Origin: Mya arenaria
Lineage: Eukaryota; Mollusca; Bivalvia; Myida; Myidae
Direction: 5' to 3'
DNA length: 64,000 nt
Assembly: GCF_026914265.1 (NCBI RefSeq)
Contig: NC_069124.1
Location: 9,264,213 to 9,328,212 of the forward strand
Made by a program: the position numbers and the translations under genes. Below are positions 30,928-42,960 of this stretch, piece after piece (position 1 is the stretch's first letter; the number at the start of each line of letters is the position of its first letter). The notes beneath the pieces were generated by a model. It saw only the letters and a program-made list of their open reading frames with translations, did not search any database and was not told the origin of the DNA.

Positions 30928-33900
30928 ACATGCTTAACATGTTGATAATTTGTATTATAAAGCTATCTAGCGAAAAGCGAGACAACCGAGATCTAAAAAT
31001 AGCCGGTATATTTTTATAAATAACTCGACACAGGCGATAAAAAGAGGCGTATATTCACGTGCTCAATCGTCATTGGTTTATATTGACAACCAATAGAGGC
31101 AGTTTATGTGCCACGGACTTTGATTTGTCAACAGTAAAGAGCTTTTGCTGTCAATATTTCGAATTGTACAGCCCACAATCAGGGAAAATAAATCTAAATA
31201 CACTCTCACTGTCGAAGAGTATAATGTTTACTTGTAATTATGCTGCTACCAGGTAACAAGAAAAACTGTTATTTAAGCGATGGTTCCGATAACATTAATT
31301 AAACCTAGATAACTTGCCATGTACAAGAAATAATTGTTGTACTGATACGCACACAAATTATTGATAACATCTGCTTGAATACATAAGTGAAGTTAGATAT
31401 TATGTTTGGTCATGCATATACTACATTTACTGAATAAACAAACAAAAAAATGTTCGAACAAAAATATCGGCTAAAGATGCCAGATTTTGATACCAAAAGA
31501 ATCTCTGGAGCAATCGAATTACTAATAAATTTTATTTTCAGGGAATATTTAGAACCAGGCACGTGCATTTAGAATACATTCATGTGTGAAACTCATCCAC
31601 TGCACGTGTATATTTATAACGAATGTTTCTACATTTGCTCCAAGATTCTCATTTACAATGTAACCACCATTTTTATCGAGTATTGGTCACGTGACAGATT
31701 AAGAAGCCACGTGTCATTGAATTACAGAAGGCGGTTGACACGTGGCAGGGGGCTCAATAGTTCCAGAAGCCAGCGTTAAGGCGATTCCAAATAAAGCCTG
31801 TGTTTAGTACAAGGTTCCATTTCAACCATACTAAACTTTAAGCACTTTAAAGAATGAAACATTGTTTATGTTTAATCATAATTATATATAGGTACTAGTA
31901 TAAACTTGCAAGTGTGCGAAGGGATTAAACACATTTATTTGGGGGTGGGGGGGATCTGATCGTCATCGGCAATAACATGGAGCCCTTTTCAGTTTTCACT
32001 GAAAAAAAATGGATGAAAAAATCGCTTATGTTTTTAAAGTTCGACAATCTGATCATCAAATAGGTGACGTTAAACAATTTTATGTTCACAACATCGAAAT
32101 GGCCTGAGCGTCTTGAAAAGCGGAAGTGGTCGCGGACAGATGGGCACGCGGGCGGGAAACTTGGAAGGGAAATACCATGAAACAAAGACGGTCGGGCCAG
32201 GCTTGCAAATCACGTGGGGGTTTATACGCGTGTGTGCTTGTGTGAAGCCCCTCGTTGCCTTTTACGCCTTTGTCTGGATTGCTGGAATTACCACTGAAGA
32301 TGATTAGAATCCTTAAAAATAAGCGAGGAAATATTCAGAGTAAAGATTCTCTATTGTATTACACTTCATTATGATTTGTTGATCAAGTAACATTTAAAAA
32401 GTATGATAATAAAGGTGAAAAATAAAGAATATCCGTGCCTCTGTACACCAGACTTCCAGTAGATCATTTTTCATAACCAGAAATATAAGATAGAAATATA
32501 AGATAAAAGTTATCTTATATAAGAGATATGTTATAAAATGCTATCTGTTGTGTTTCAACGATATGAGAACATGTACATTTGTATTTGACATTAAACTGGT
32601 TCCTGCTTGTCTTCATTTCCCTCATGAAATGTATGGAAGCTGTTAGAATTGCATAAATGGTGGTTTTAGTATTCTAAAATATGTAATAAATTACGAAATA
32701 TTCCTTCATTGATGTAATAATTTTGATCGACATTCCTGGCTAATACGAAAATCATAAGATTCGCCAAATTCATTGTGAATGCAAACTGTATTTGCTCTTA
32801 CAAATCTGTCAAGCATTTCTCATCCCTTTGCCTTGATCATGGCAACCGTTCTGGAACATGCGTCTAGTGATAGGGATCAGACCTGATAGAAAACCAGTCA
32901 TTCGATCAATGATGGCGGCCGTCCCAGAATCCACTGGGCTGTTGCAAATTGCCCATAAAACGATACTAAATTCTGGCTTACTGAAAATAACAGTAGCTGT
33001 CACTGACTGACTGCTTGCCGACTCATTTGCATGTCTGCCACTGGGCTAAACTCGTTCCACCTGCATGATTTTCAATCGAACTAATTGCACAAGGGCGGTT
33101 ACTCCGTTGCGTGAAATAAAGAGTTACCACGTATCTGTTACAATTGGGTATCGTTAGAGAATAATAAATTGTTCTTTAAGATGAAACTTGGGTTGGGGTG
33201 AAATCATTATTTTAGTTGGCAACGGGCTTTGTTGGAATTTACAGGTCAGTTGAGGGCGGCGGAGCAGTAGTCACTAATAATGTAGTATGTTATGTGTGTA
33301 GACGAATACAATCGACTTAAACATAATTATGTATTCAATTTAACGAATTGCATAAATAAATGCATTGTGTACAGAACAAATGATAAAGAATATTTCGAAT
33401 GTTTCAGAAAACTAACACTGTAAATGCTTATATGTTCCGCTCTTTGTTCTGGCTTGCAAGAAACAGATTTGGTAAGATATGGACTAGGTTTCTTTTAGTT
33501 TTTACCAGAAAATAACTCAAAATGTGTGTAAGAAAGCTAAAACAGTATTACTTTGATGCTTTTGAATACGTGAAGAGTTGATTTAAAAAAATATAATGAA
33601 CTGAATGGTCAACTATGAAGTAGTGACGTCATGACTAAAGTACACGGTCATATTTATTACGGCACTATAGTATACCATAATATATATGTAAATCATTTGT
33701 GATATAGGGTGAAAGGTACAGGTACATAAGTAAGATTTATTTTATGTCCACACAATCTTTTTATTGCCACGAATGTATTACCATTAGTACTAACAACAGC
33801 GCCATCCTGGTAGGTATTCGAACATGGACGTTCACATAAACATTGCTTGTAACCATACGTAACTTTAAACATTGATGTTTTCATAAAGACAGTGATACGG

Positions 33901-34257
33901 TATTAACATGACCACACTCCTCCCTCCTCGGACAGTAAGTACATGACCGATGGCGTACACGGGTCAAGGTTATAATGGACCATGTTGACATAAAACTATT
34001 GCTCCTAGCTTCCTAACTAGTTATTATGATGTTGATTGATAAATTCAGCGACATTTACCACCGCGCAGAAGATAATTGTGGTTTGTGTGAAATTAATAGC
34101 CTGTGAAGACAGAATGATGATTAATAACGATGACTTGGTTTATTAATGTCATTAATTCCTCCCGACTCCTCATGTCTTATAAAACCGCAACAACTTATCT
34201 CGTCTTCTGTAGACGGACAATAATTTCTGTCACACTGTTCAGCGTTCTCATAATTCG
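30928..34257. other. Intergenic DNA, mostly featureless
   Basis: Apart from the E-box cluster and one perfect TGACGTCA (33624-33631), I see no repeat or gene. Open frames of 60-86 codons are scattered on both strands without recognisable similarity. Confidence 0.5.
31056..31744. promoter_or_regulatory. CACGTG E-box cluster
   Basis: Perfect CACGTG palindromes lie at 31056, 31560, 31603, 31688, 31708 and 31739, five of them within 185 bp. A seventh is at 32211. In this AT-rich DNA one would expect fewer than one per 4 kb. CACGTG is bound by MYC/MAX, USF, MITF/TFE and CLOCK-type factors. No gene start is recognised next to it, so function is inference. Confidence 0.45.
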
Positions 34258-34487
34258 CCACCACCATCATCATCGTCATCATTATCATCATCGTCGTCGT
34301 CGTTGTCGTCATCATAATCATCATCAGCAGCAGCAGCAGCAGCATCGTCGTCGTCGTTGTCGTCGTCACCATCAAAACCACTACCACCACCATCATCATC
34401 ATCATCATCATCATCACCACCACCACCACCACCACCACCACCACAACCACAACCATCATCATCACCACCATCACCACCACCGTTGCA
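34258..34487. repeat. Trinucleotide microsatellite (CAT/CAC/CGT type)
   Basis: An imperfect tract of ATC, GTC, AGC and ACC triplets, interrupted by small changes. It gives apparent poly-His, poly-Ser/Pro, poly-Val/Met and poly-Asp frames in several reading frames, which are composition artefacts. Confidence 0.92.
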
Positions 34488-34914
34488 GTTAGATAGAATA
34501 ATGAAGGAAGGTACAATAACAGAAAACCTACGACTATATATAATGACATAATCTGAATCATAAATACTTGTTTTATTGTTCGTCTTCACGACCTCTTTCT
34601 TTTTTTTTCTTCAGGGGAATATTTAAAACAGTAATTAACGCCTGTTATACAAAGAGTAAATGGTCTTGAATATATAAGTGTTTAATACGCCCCATACACT
34701 TCTAAGAAAATATGTTCCAAATATTCATTATCAATTACTTAGACATGCGTTTTTAATTGAATACACCAATTAAGCCAAACGTGAATAATTCTTCGTTATT
34801 ATATTAAGCTTGAATTGTACCCATAGTGCATGCTTAGGCAGATGGTTTTGATAGTAGCACCAGGTTTTTGGTGAAATTGCTAGTTATACGGTTTTCATAA
34901 AGACGAGTTATCTA

Positions 34915-35080
34915 GGAACCGTCGTCTGGCTCAGGCTGAGGGAAAATGGTTAGCCGTCGTCGATTATCGACCGGCAAGCGTCTCGGGTGACGGCCGTTGG
35001 CAGACGGCGTCGGCGGCAGAGTTTCCGGATGTTGGCACGCTACCAAACATGTGCAGCGCACGTCAAGGCGGGTGTGATGG
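34915..35080. other. Short GC- and CpG-rich island
   Basis: About 165 bp rich in CG dinucleotides (GCCGTCGTCG, GGCGTCGGCGGCAG) in otherwise AT-rich DNA. It overlaps a 68-codon plus-strand frame that I do not recognise. It could be an unmethylated regulatory island, a first exon of an unrecognised transcript, or a repeat fragment. Confidence 0.4.
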
Positions 35081-35990
35081 GATATTGTAGAGTATCTGAA
35101 AATAGACGGGGAAAATTAGTTCAAATGATATTAGTTTTTACAAATGTTGAACACAATCAATGTTTTCTACTTCGCCAAAAGCCAAGAAATTGAGATATGT
35201 TGTTTTATTGCAGAGGTAAACAAATTCACATCGCACAAAATTATAAGGATTCCATTCATTCTTAAACTTAATGAATATTAACCCCGCCCCGAGCACGTGC
35301 TTATCTGTGAGTGGAAGAGAAAGGTGTGAAATGTTGACCAATCAAAAACGCCGTACTGTAGCGGTAAAGAAAATTCATTATCAATAGCGGGAGAAATCTA
35401 ACACTACCACGTGAACACCATTATAAAATTAGACCCGTAATTGCCTCTTAAAAACCTCTCATGCAAAGCCAAAGATGATTGGATGATGTTGGCATTGTGA
35501 AAATGTGTTTTCTTTGATTTTCGGAAAGGTGATACGAAAATGAACGGAACGGCTCTCAACGGTTTGATAAATACTCATTTCAAATTTAGTCTGCTAAATA
35601 TTTTGCATTGAAAAAAAAGTTAAATGTCTATCGCGATATGACTTATTTTCAAGTGCCTCAAGATCATAAGGAAATTTGAAGCCAGAGAAGTGATCGAATA
35701 GGCATCGATCAATAATTCATGACGGCGCTAATACCGCGTGTACACTTGCCGCGTGTGTGTTGTTGACGACGTGTACCGCCCAATATTCTCTTTAGGCTAG
35801 AAAAGAACAAATACACTTACAGTTATAACTAAATCAAAATATTTTTTTAGAAACCGCGTGTTGTCAGGATTTTGATAATGCAGTTCATTTTACACCTTAC
35901 AGCTGCCCATTGCGTATTTAAATAGTTGCCTCAGCTGGGTATAGTCGACCTTGACTTTGAATAAAAAAAACACCTTTTATGGGCTGTCTA
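35081..35990. other. Intergenic DNA with a CCAAT and E-boxes
   Basis: No gene is recognised. There are CACGTG sites at 35295 and 35408 and an ACCAATCA at 35338-35345; otherwise AT-rich. Confidence 0.4.
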
Positions 35991-35993
35991 TAA

Positions 35994-36277
35994 CCACTAG
36001 TGGATTAAAAGGGGGCGCACCGGCGCGCCCCTCCCCCCTCTAAAAACTTCTTAGTTCACTTTTTAATTCAATATGGAATGAGAAAAAGTGACTGAATACA
36101 CTCATAATTCAACATTTCTGACTACAAAATTGTTAAAAGTTTCTTGAGAGGGTAATCAAAAATCCCCATGCAAACAGTTTATGCCATATACTTTCGGTTC
36201 TGAGGGAGGGGCGCATTTCAAAAGGTTGCACCACTAAAACACGCCCCCTCTAACGTCAATTCCTGGGACCGCCCCTG
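35994..36277. mobile_element. hAT-like MITE (probable)
   Basis: The right end read inward is CAGGGGCGGTCCCAGGAATT then GAGGGGGCG, the typical terminal sequence of hAT-type miniature elements. The left end has AAAAGGGGGCGCACC and GCGCCCCTCCC in inverted arrangement to the right end (GGGAGGGGCGC), but its outermost bases have diverged. About 285 bp, no coding capacity. Confidence 0.55.
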
Positions 36278-37050
36278 ATAACGTAATGTGACATAATACG
36301 ACATCCTTCCATGATTCCACAACCATATTTCCACATAATAATAAAGCTAAATATCCTCTTGGTTATAAGATTTAGCTTTGATAGTATGTGATTGTGGTCA
36401 AAATAACCCTCATTCAGCAAGCAAGAATCTAAACTTAATTGTAAATGACCAATGTTAGTCCGCGCCAGTTATACAACAGTTGATATAACACATGACTTGC
36501 AAGCAGGGGGTCCCTGGTATAATCCCCAGACTTGCACACTTTTTCTGAGCTTGTTTCAGATAGTTTAGTACTTGACGTCCAATATATACGTTTGTTGAAC
36601 CACAAAATTCACAAAATGAAATCATTATTCCCAGAAAATAATGTACGGGGGCGTAATAATTTTAGACCTCGTTATCAATTTAAGTAAACGCTTATTAAAC
36701 ACACCACCCATCAGATGCGTTTGGGCAACGTGGAAAATATTAACAGCGTCTAATCCTTCTGCAATTTATACACTTGTCTGGTATTCATAAAGCATCTTCA
36801 GTCATTTCCTGACTGACGTCACTTTCCTGACTGACGTCACTTTCATAAATGGTCATATGTTATAGAAGCTTAATTTTTCAAATACATTGTTTTCAGTGAC
36901 TATTGAACAATCATACTTTAATGTTGAAAACACTTGAAGGGACTTTTAATTCAACTTTTAAAACGTTAACAATTGGAAACTACTTAATATTCTTTATGAA
37001 CACGGACGCTAATCGATCCATAGGAAGTCTTTTGTAGCCCTGATGAATCA
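36278..37050. other. Intergenic DNA with a tandem CRE pair
   Basis: Two perfect TGACGTCA palindromes (36814-36821 and 36832-36839) sit in a duplicated CCTGACTGACGTCACTTT block. A tRNA-like fragment (GTCCCTGGTATAATCCCCAG) lies near 36.51 kb. No gene is seen. Confidence 0.45.
36814..36839. promoter_or_regulatory. Duplicated cAMP response element
   Basis: Two copies of the full CREB palindrome TGACGTCA 18 bp apart (centre to centre), produced by a tandem duplication of an 18-bp block. Binding by CREB/ATF factors is established for the motif; activity here is inference. Confidence 0.45.
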
Positions 37051-38720
37051 GTTAGGGCCACCGTTCAAACCTGTCGTAGTGCTGCTTCGATTGACTACGA
37101 TTATATATCTTCAAAATGCAGAGCAATTTTAGGATTGTCTCAACTCCTCTCCGAATTGATACGCCGGATACCGGGCCATTTTTAGCGGTATTCTGGATGC
37201 CGAAGTTAGGTAAGCCGGTATATAACGGCTATGACTCCATCCAGATCGATTTAAGCTGTGTAAAAGAGAATCGTGGTAAATCGTAATTAGACGTGGGCCA
37301 TGGGCCCCGATTTCACCTTCAGACAAATAGCGATGGCTGCGGGGATACGAATCCTACCGCATGTATCGTGGTAGAATCCGATTGTATCACGATACGTTCT
37401 GTAAGGTTGCACGGCTTGCCACGATTGTTTTTAAGCTGCACTCTCATAGATTGATTGTTTTGACATTTATTTCCTGAAATGAGCCAATGTTTGCGTAAAT
37501 GTCTGGACACCAGTGATATAAGGCTGCTGACAAAAAAGCAGATCGCATTTTTCATATATACGTTCGGAAATTGATGTATGTGGCTAAAAGCGTTACTAAC
37601 GCTTTTGAAAAATGAAATTTTCTTAAACATCTTCAATAATTGACGTACCAAACAATTGAGATATGTTAAATAGTGAGTGATCTTATATGACTGAATTGAG
37701 GGCTCTGATGCCAAATTTAGCTGATTCAGAGACAAAAAAAGTCAAAACTGTCAAATTGTGAGAGTAGAGCTTAAAGACACTGCCATGATAAAAGACGATT
37801 ATGTACAGGCACTGCAAGACTGTCTACGTTTCAAGACGATTATGTACAGGCACTGCAAGACTGTCTACGTTGCAAGACGATTATGTACAGGCACTGCAAG
37901 CCTGTCTACGTTTCAAGACGATTATGTACAGGCACTGCAAGACTGTCTACGTTTCAAGACGATTATGTACAGGCACTGCAAGACTGTCTACGTTTCAAGA
38001 CGATTGGATATTCCCTTAACCATATTTAAGTGCGTCTTACAACTTATCTACATCAGTCTGTTTACGGCTTTGAGCATTTATAATCTGATACATATTATTC
38101 TCCTGGCACCTGTTCAAAGGCTACAATTAGCCTACAACCTGGCAGAACTGCTACGATAAATGCCTGAAAATGGTACTCCAGTTGCCTAGCTGCTAGCACT
38201 TCGAAGAAATAGAAGACGAATTCAGGATGCTTTCTGTTATATCTAAACGATTAGCACGTGCTCGATGAATTGTTCCAAGCATCGTAGGCAATTGTGGTGC
38301 ATTCGAAGTACGTGTACTATCGTCAAAATTCCGTACTGGCTTCGCCTTCAATCGTCGTATAGTCGTGACCAATCGTAGATGACCCCTATGTTTCGTACAG
38401 AAGTCGTTTCGTAGGGAGTGCGTAGACAAACGGACCATATCCAAGTTTATATATAAATATATACGTGGCATGTCGTACTAGAACGTAGGTCACTATTGAG
38501 AAATCGTACTGAATCTTCATAGAAATCCGCGAATTGCCACGACCGCCTACACGATGCCCATTGAGTGACGCAGTACTAGGAATACTCTACGGCCAAGATA
38601 CATGATGCTGCTACATAATTTCAAATGTTTTACAATTTTTTCGTGAAACCACGACTGAGATTTTCTAAATCGTGGACAGTCGTAGCTAACCTCGCGACAT
38701 TGAAAGCAGGCTTTAACATA
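37050..38720. mobile_element. TCGTA/TACGA-rich element (probable transposon)
   Basis: TCGTA or TACGA occurs far more often than chance in both flanks (37.07-37.41 kb and 38.15-38.70 kb, about twenty in total) and in both orientations. Such dense short motifs resemble subterminal binding repeats of DNA transposons. The middle is AT-rich and carries a 41-bp minisatellite. No transposase is recognised and the ends are not fixed. Confidence 0.4.
37792..37996. repeat. 41-bp minisatellite (5 copies)
   Basis: Five nearly identical units start AAGACGATTATGTACAGGCA at 37792, 37833, 37874, 37915 and 37956, each followed by CTGCAAGACTGTCTACGTTTC with single-base variants. A sixth start (AAGACGATTGG) marks the right end. 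The low divergence suggests a recent expansion. Confidence 0.95.
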
Positions 38721-38789
38721 GCGCCTTGGAAGTCAACAGCCAATCTCTTAAATTTTTGTAAGTAATTACATCCAAGGTTTTATCTATTT

Positions 38790-40250
38790 TAGTGCAATGG
38801 TTTTAATGCTGACCTTTCCCTTTATTTATTGTGACCTTACCAAATGCAAAGTGTCCATAGCTCGAATATTTTATGAGGTTGCCTTAGATTTCTACTAAAT
38901 TGTATTAAATTCGCTTATGGCAGGTACCTTTACCTCGACATACTTACAAGATTTAACTATAGTTTCACTTGAGCCTTCATAAGTCAACGTAGTGCATAAA
39001 CTTTATACTTTACGTTGACCTCGACCTTGATATTGATCGTGACCATCGCCGAGACAAGGTGCCAATACCTCGACCTACTTTAGTTTGAACGAGACCTTCA
39101 CTGTGACCTTCACCTATATTCCTAGACCTCGGCCCTATTAATGTTGAACTCGATATGTAGCTACTTTCACAACCGTCAATGTCATCTGCCTATATCCCGA
39201 CCTATTTAAGGTTTATCTAGATCTTTACAGTGACCATAGCCAATTCCAAATTGCCTATAAATCAACCCACTGAATGTTGAAATAGATATTTACTGAGACC
39301 TTCACGTACTTCCAAGTGCCTTTACCTCGACATACATACGGTTAACCTATATAATTGCGGTGACCTTCGCCATTACCAGGAGCAAGTGTGACCTCTGCCA
39401 ACACAAAATTGCCTTTACCTCGACCAACTTAATATTTGACTAGATCTTTACTGAGAATTTAGCCAATACAAAATTGTATTGTCCTCGACTGACTTAATGT
39501 TTGTGCAGACCTTTACTGTGACCTAAGCCAGTACAGGATTAGCTTGTATGTAACCTCGACCCACTTACTACGATCTTGGCCATACAAAATTGCCTATACC
39601 TCGACCGACTTACTGTTGGTCGAAATGTTCACTGTGACTCAAGCCAGTACAAAATTACCTATTGTGACCTCGACCCACTTAATGTTGGTCAAGGTATTTT
39701 AAGGTGATATTACCCAGTAGAAAATTGCATTTGCCTCAGCCAGCTTAATGTTGATCTAGATTTTTACAATGACCTTGGCCAATAATGACCTTTACCTCGA
39801 CCCAATAATGTTGATCTATATATCTACTGTGACCTTAGCCAGTACAAAATTGCCTATAGTTCGACCCACTTAATGTTGGTTTAGACCTTTACTGTGACCT
39901 TATACTGTAGCCTTTATACCTTTACATTGATTTAATATGATAAACTATTTCTTTACGGTGACCTTATACTGTAGCCTTTATACCTTTACATTGATTTAAT
40001 ATGATAAACTATTTCTTTACTGTGACCTTATACTGTAGCCTTTATACCTTTACATTGATTTAATATGATAAACTATTTCTTTACTGTGTCATCCGCCATT
40101 ACCAAGTGTCTATTCCTGGACACACAGGTTGAACTAGATAGTTTCTGTGACCTTTATCAATCCCAAGTGCCTAGATACGTATACCTCGACCTGGGAGTAG
40201 GATTTGTTAGTGGGCCCAGCCTCGACCTACTGAACGTTAAGGTATTTGTA
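38790..40250. repeat. Degenerate array of about 65 bp (GACCTCGACC type)
   Basis: Imperfect units contain TTTACTGTGACCTTAGCCA, TACAAAATTGCCTATACC and TCGACCCACTTAATGTTG in order, repeated some twenty times with heavy divergence. A recent local triplication of a 64-bp segment (39901, 39965, 40029) lies inside it. Confidence 0.8.
39901..40092. repeat. 64-bp direct triplication
   Basis: Three essentially identical 64-bp copies start TATACTGTAGCCTTTATACC at 39901, 39965 and 40029. They contrast sharply with the degenerate units around them and so are much younger. Confidence 0.93.
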
Positions 40251-40729
40251 ACGCTAGTTCATGCATTACAAATTACGATATTACATTACGAGGACAATCT
40301 TATAACTAAGTTCGTTTTTAGCTCACAGCTTCAGAAGCAACCAACCAGAATCTATCATTTTGGGCACGGTTTTCGTTTTTAGTTATGCGCAACTGAATCG
40401 ATTTCATGCATTGTGCCGTGACGTCACACTTCATGCTCCACTTACCTGAGCCGCTCCCTTAATTTAAAGATGCACTATTTCTACCAAATAAGATTTTACA
40501 CATTTTATACAACTGTTTTATTACCAAAAATGATGAACGAATGTCGAAAAACATGAAGATCATGAAGGATACCGAGTATAATTTGAAAGAAATGTGCAGA
40601 AAATACAGCATTGCTATGAGACGATAGTAGATCGCAGTAAATCTTTTAGCATGCACAAATCATTTAATATTTTTGGCGTGTTCAGCTATTAAATATACGG
40701 TTACAATATTGTTTTCAGTAATGATGCAC

Positions 40730-41030
40730 CAGTCAATTGTAACCACGACCCCCCCCACCCCGCAGGTAAGAGGAATAGAGGGGACTTTGACTTTCGGTTC
40801 AGCCAACCCCGGCTAACTAGTAAAATCCCCGCCAAATGCCCCCGCACCCAAGGGATCCTAGGTAAGGCCCATTCCCCGCTATATTTAAAGCGAAAACAAA
40901 ACCACCGCATTCACCCGGCACTGCGGGGCCACCTGAAAGGTAAAAACACGACCCATTTTCCCGGAATACCCCCGGACCTGGTGTGTGTGTGTGTGGGGGG
41001 GGGGGGGGGGTGCGTGGTTACAATTAACTG
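40730..41030. mobile_element. 300-bp MITE with CAGT-AATTGTAACCACG ends
   Basis: The left end CAGTCAATTGTAACCACG (40730-40747) is matched inverted at 17 of 18 bases by the sequence ending at 41030. Next to both termini stands a run of C (left) or G (right, 40995-41010), also inverted. The interior is GC-rich with no open frame of interest. No clean target duplication is seen. Confidence 0.75.
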
Positions 41031-42784
41031 TTGCATTAATATTTCCATCAATGCATTATTTAGTAAGGTGTTTAAGGTATATCATTCAAAATTTATGTTT
41101 GTTATACATGTGTATGTATTGATTTTGAAAAAGAGTGTCACTTTAAATTCGTTTAATTTGTAATACATGATTTATAAACTATACTTGATGTGTAATACAT
41201 TATTAACCAATTTATAGTTTACCGGTGAAACTCAGGTAAGTAGATAATTAAGTATGACGTCGCGGCCCAATATATGAAATAATTGTATTGACGAAATGAA
41301 GTAAAATATAAATGATTAAGAATTGGATGAGTAGCTTTCCTTACTCGTTTGAGTGTATATATCGGTTTAGAGGCCGATATACCTTACAACACCGGCGAAA
41401 GTTGAAATTATTAATGATTAAGTCTAGAACTTAGGCTGAAAATGTAGGTTGTATTCTAAGGCTTGTTTTATTGAGTGACTTAGCCTTATAAACGAAATAC
41501 AGTGCACGAACAACGTACCTGTGCTAAGCTCGTTATAAGCGATGCGCTACTATGGCAGTTTACGGGCACGTAAGGACCAAGCCTCGGAGCACTGGCATGT
41601 CGTGCGAAACCACATACTTGGACCCGTTTGGCTGTAGTCCATGGTTGACAGTTGCGGATGCACAACTTCCATCTATATACATTATATGGATTCGTCTCGA
41701 GACATCCATTCGGGACCGGTGAGGATGCAATATGCGTGTATTATTCGGCAATTCCATAAAGTGTGTCATTTTTTTTTTAATAAATACGACAGCCGACAGT
41801 TCAGAAATTTGTTAACGACATCCTTGACAACCTTCAAATTTGCATTGTTCTGGATTTTTCAGGGTCACATTTGTGATCTACAATATTTCTATATTTCAAT
41901 AGTTCGACTGCACATGTTTTATTTAAATACGATCATATCATATCATTATTTTAACAAAGTTCTGAACAATCGGCCCGAGAAGTTTTGTTTTTGTTCGCTG
42001 TTCAAATAATCAGTTATGATTAAAATATTTATAAATCAAACAAATACCACTCATTTATCGTGAACTATAATTTTATTGACACAGCTACAAGAACTTCCCA
42101 CACCACTGCCCGCCAAATTGCCCGCCACCGTTAAAAACATGGTTGTTAGTAAAGCGTTATTTTTTGCGTTTTGATGACAATTTTCCATTTATCGAGTATT
42201 TATTTAATTAATCGTTCTATAATATGATAAGTTTTTACTTACGTTTGCTTACACGTCGTTTATTGACAGAAAAAAGCACATATAAAGTAATTTGTATTAA
42301 AACTCCCAAAACCACTACGGCCAATGTTTGCAAAATAAATATACAAACTTGAGCTTTGGTATATATTTTGAAATATGATACTATACACATTTTTTTTATT
42401 CTTAGAAACTAAAAAAGGCTCTCACACATACAATACACATGTATTCGGTAAGATACTCTTGGGTACCGAGAGGGTTTCCGTGTTATTTAATTAATAATAT
42501 TATTTTAGTATTTATAAATGTTCAAAAGAACGCTTACTGACACATGACAGATCCTCGTGACAGATCATATCTTTCTCTCCCCTCCTCTCTTTCTCTCTAC
42601 ATATACATAATTATATGTGTATGTGATCTCTATATTTATGCGTGTATGTTCATCATTTTTCCGTCTTCTTTGATATTTCAAAGCGGCTTGCACGTGGAAA
42701 TGATTGACAGTCAATTGAAACCGTTAATTATTCATGTTTTTACGCCTGAGAAAAATGTACACTTTCCTATTCGACGGAGAATCA
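41031..42784. other. TLE upstream spacer
   Basis: AT-rich DNA with no recognised gene. It includes an inverted TATATCGG/CCGATATA pair near 41.37 kb and a CT-rich stretch near 42.57-42.60 kb. Confidence 0.5.
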
Positions 42785-42960
42785 ATTAGTAGGCGTGGTC
42801 TGAAACCGCATAACATACTAATTGAACAGGTGCGTTGCTGATTGGAGAACGTCGTTCGACCAATGGAAACGTTCGTTACAAACGAGGATTATGTCGTTTC
42901 GGCGTGTATCTGGAAGCGGTGTGTGGCATATCGAGGTGCTGTTTTCACACAGAATATACA
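42785..42960 (+). promoter_or_regulatory. TLE: Putative TLE promoter region
   Basis: About 300-440 bp before the start codon, the AT-rich spacer gives way to a more CpG-containing segment. It holds GGCGTGG (KLF/Sp-like, 42792-42798), an ATTGG (42841-42845) and a CCAAT (42860-42864), i.e. two opposed NF-Y-type boxes 14 bp apart. No TATA box is obvious. The call rests on position plus motif content. Confidence 0.4.

Noticed and set aside
30744-30929. Small minus-strand frame over the tRNA
   Set aside because: It is a chance translation of the tRNA-Val gene and its flank.
34121-34589. Poly-His, poly-Asp, poly-Val and poly-Ser/Pro frames
   Set aside because: All come from one trinucleotide microsatellite read in different frames and strands.
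37758-38159. 133-codon frame over the 41-bp minisatellite
   Set aside because: Mostly repeat translation followed by AT-rich sequence; no family resemblance.
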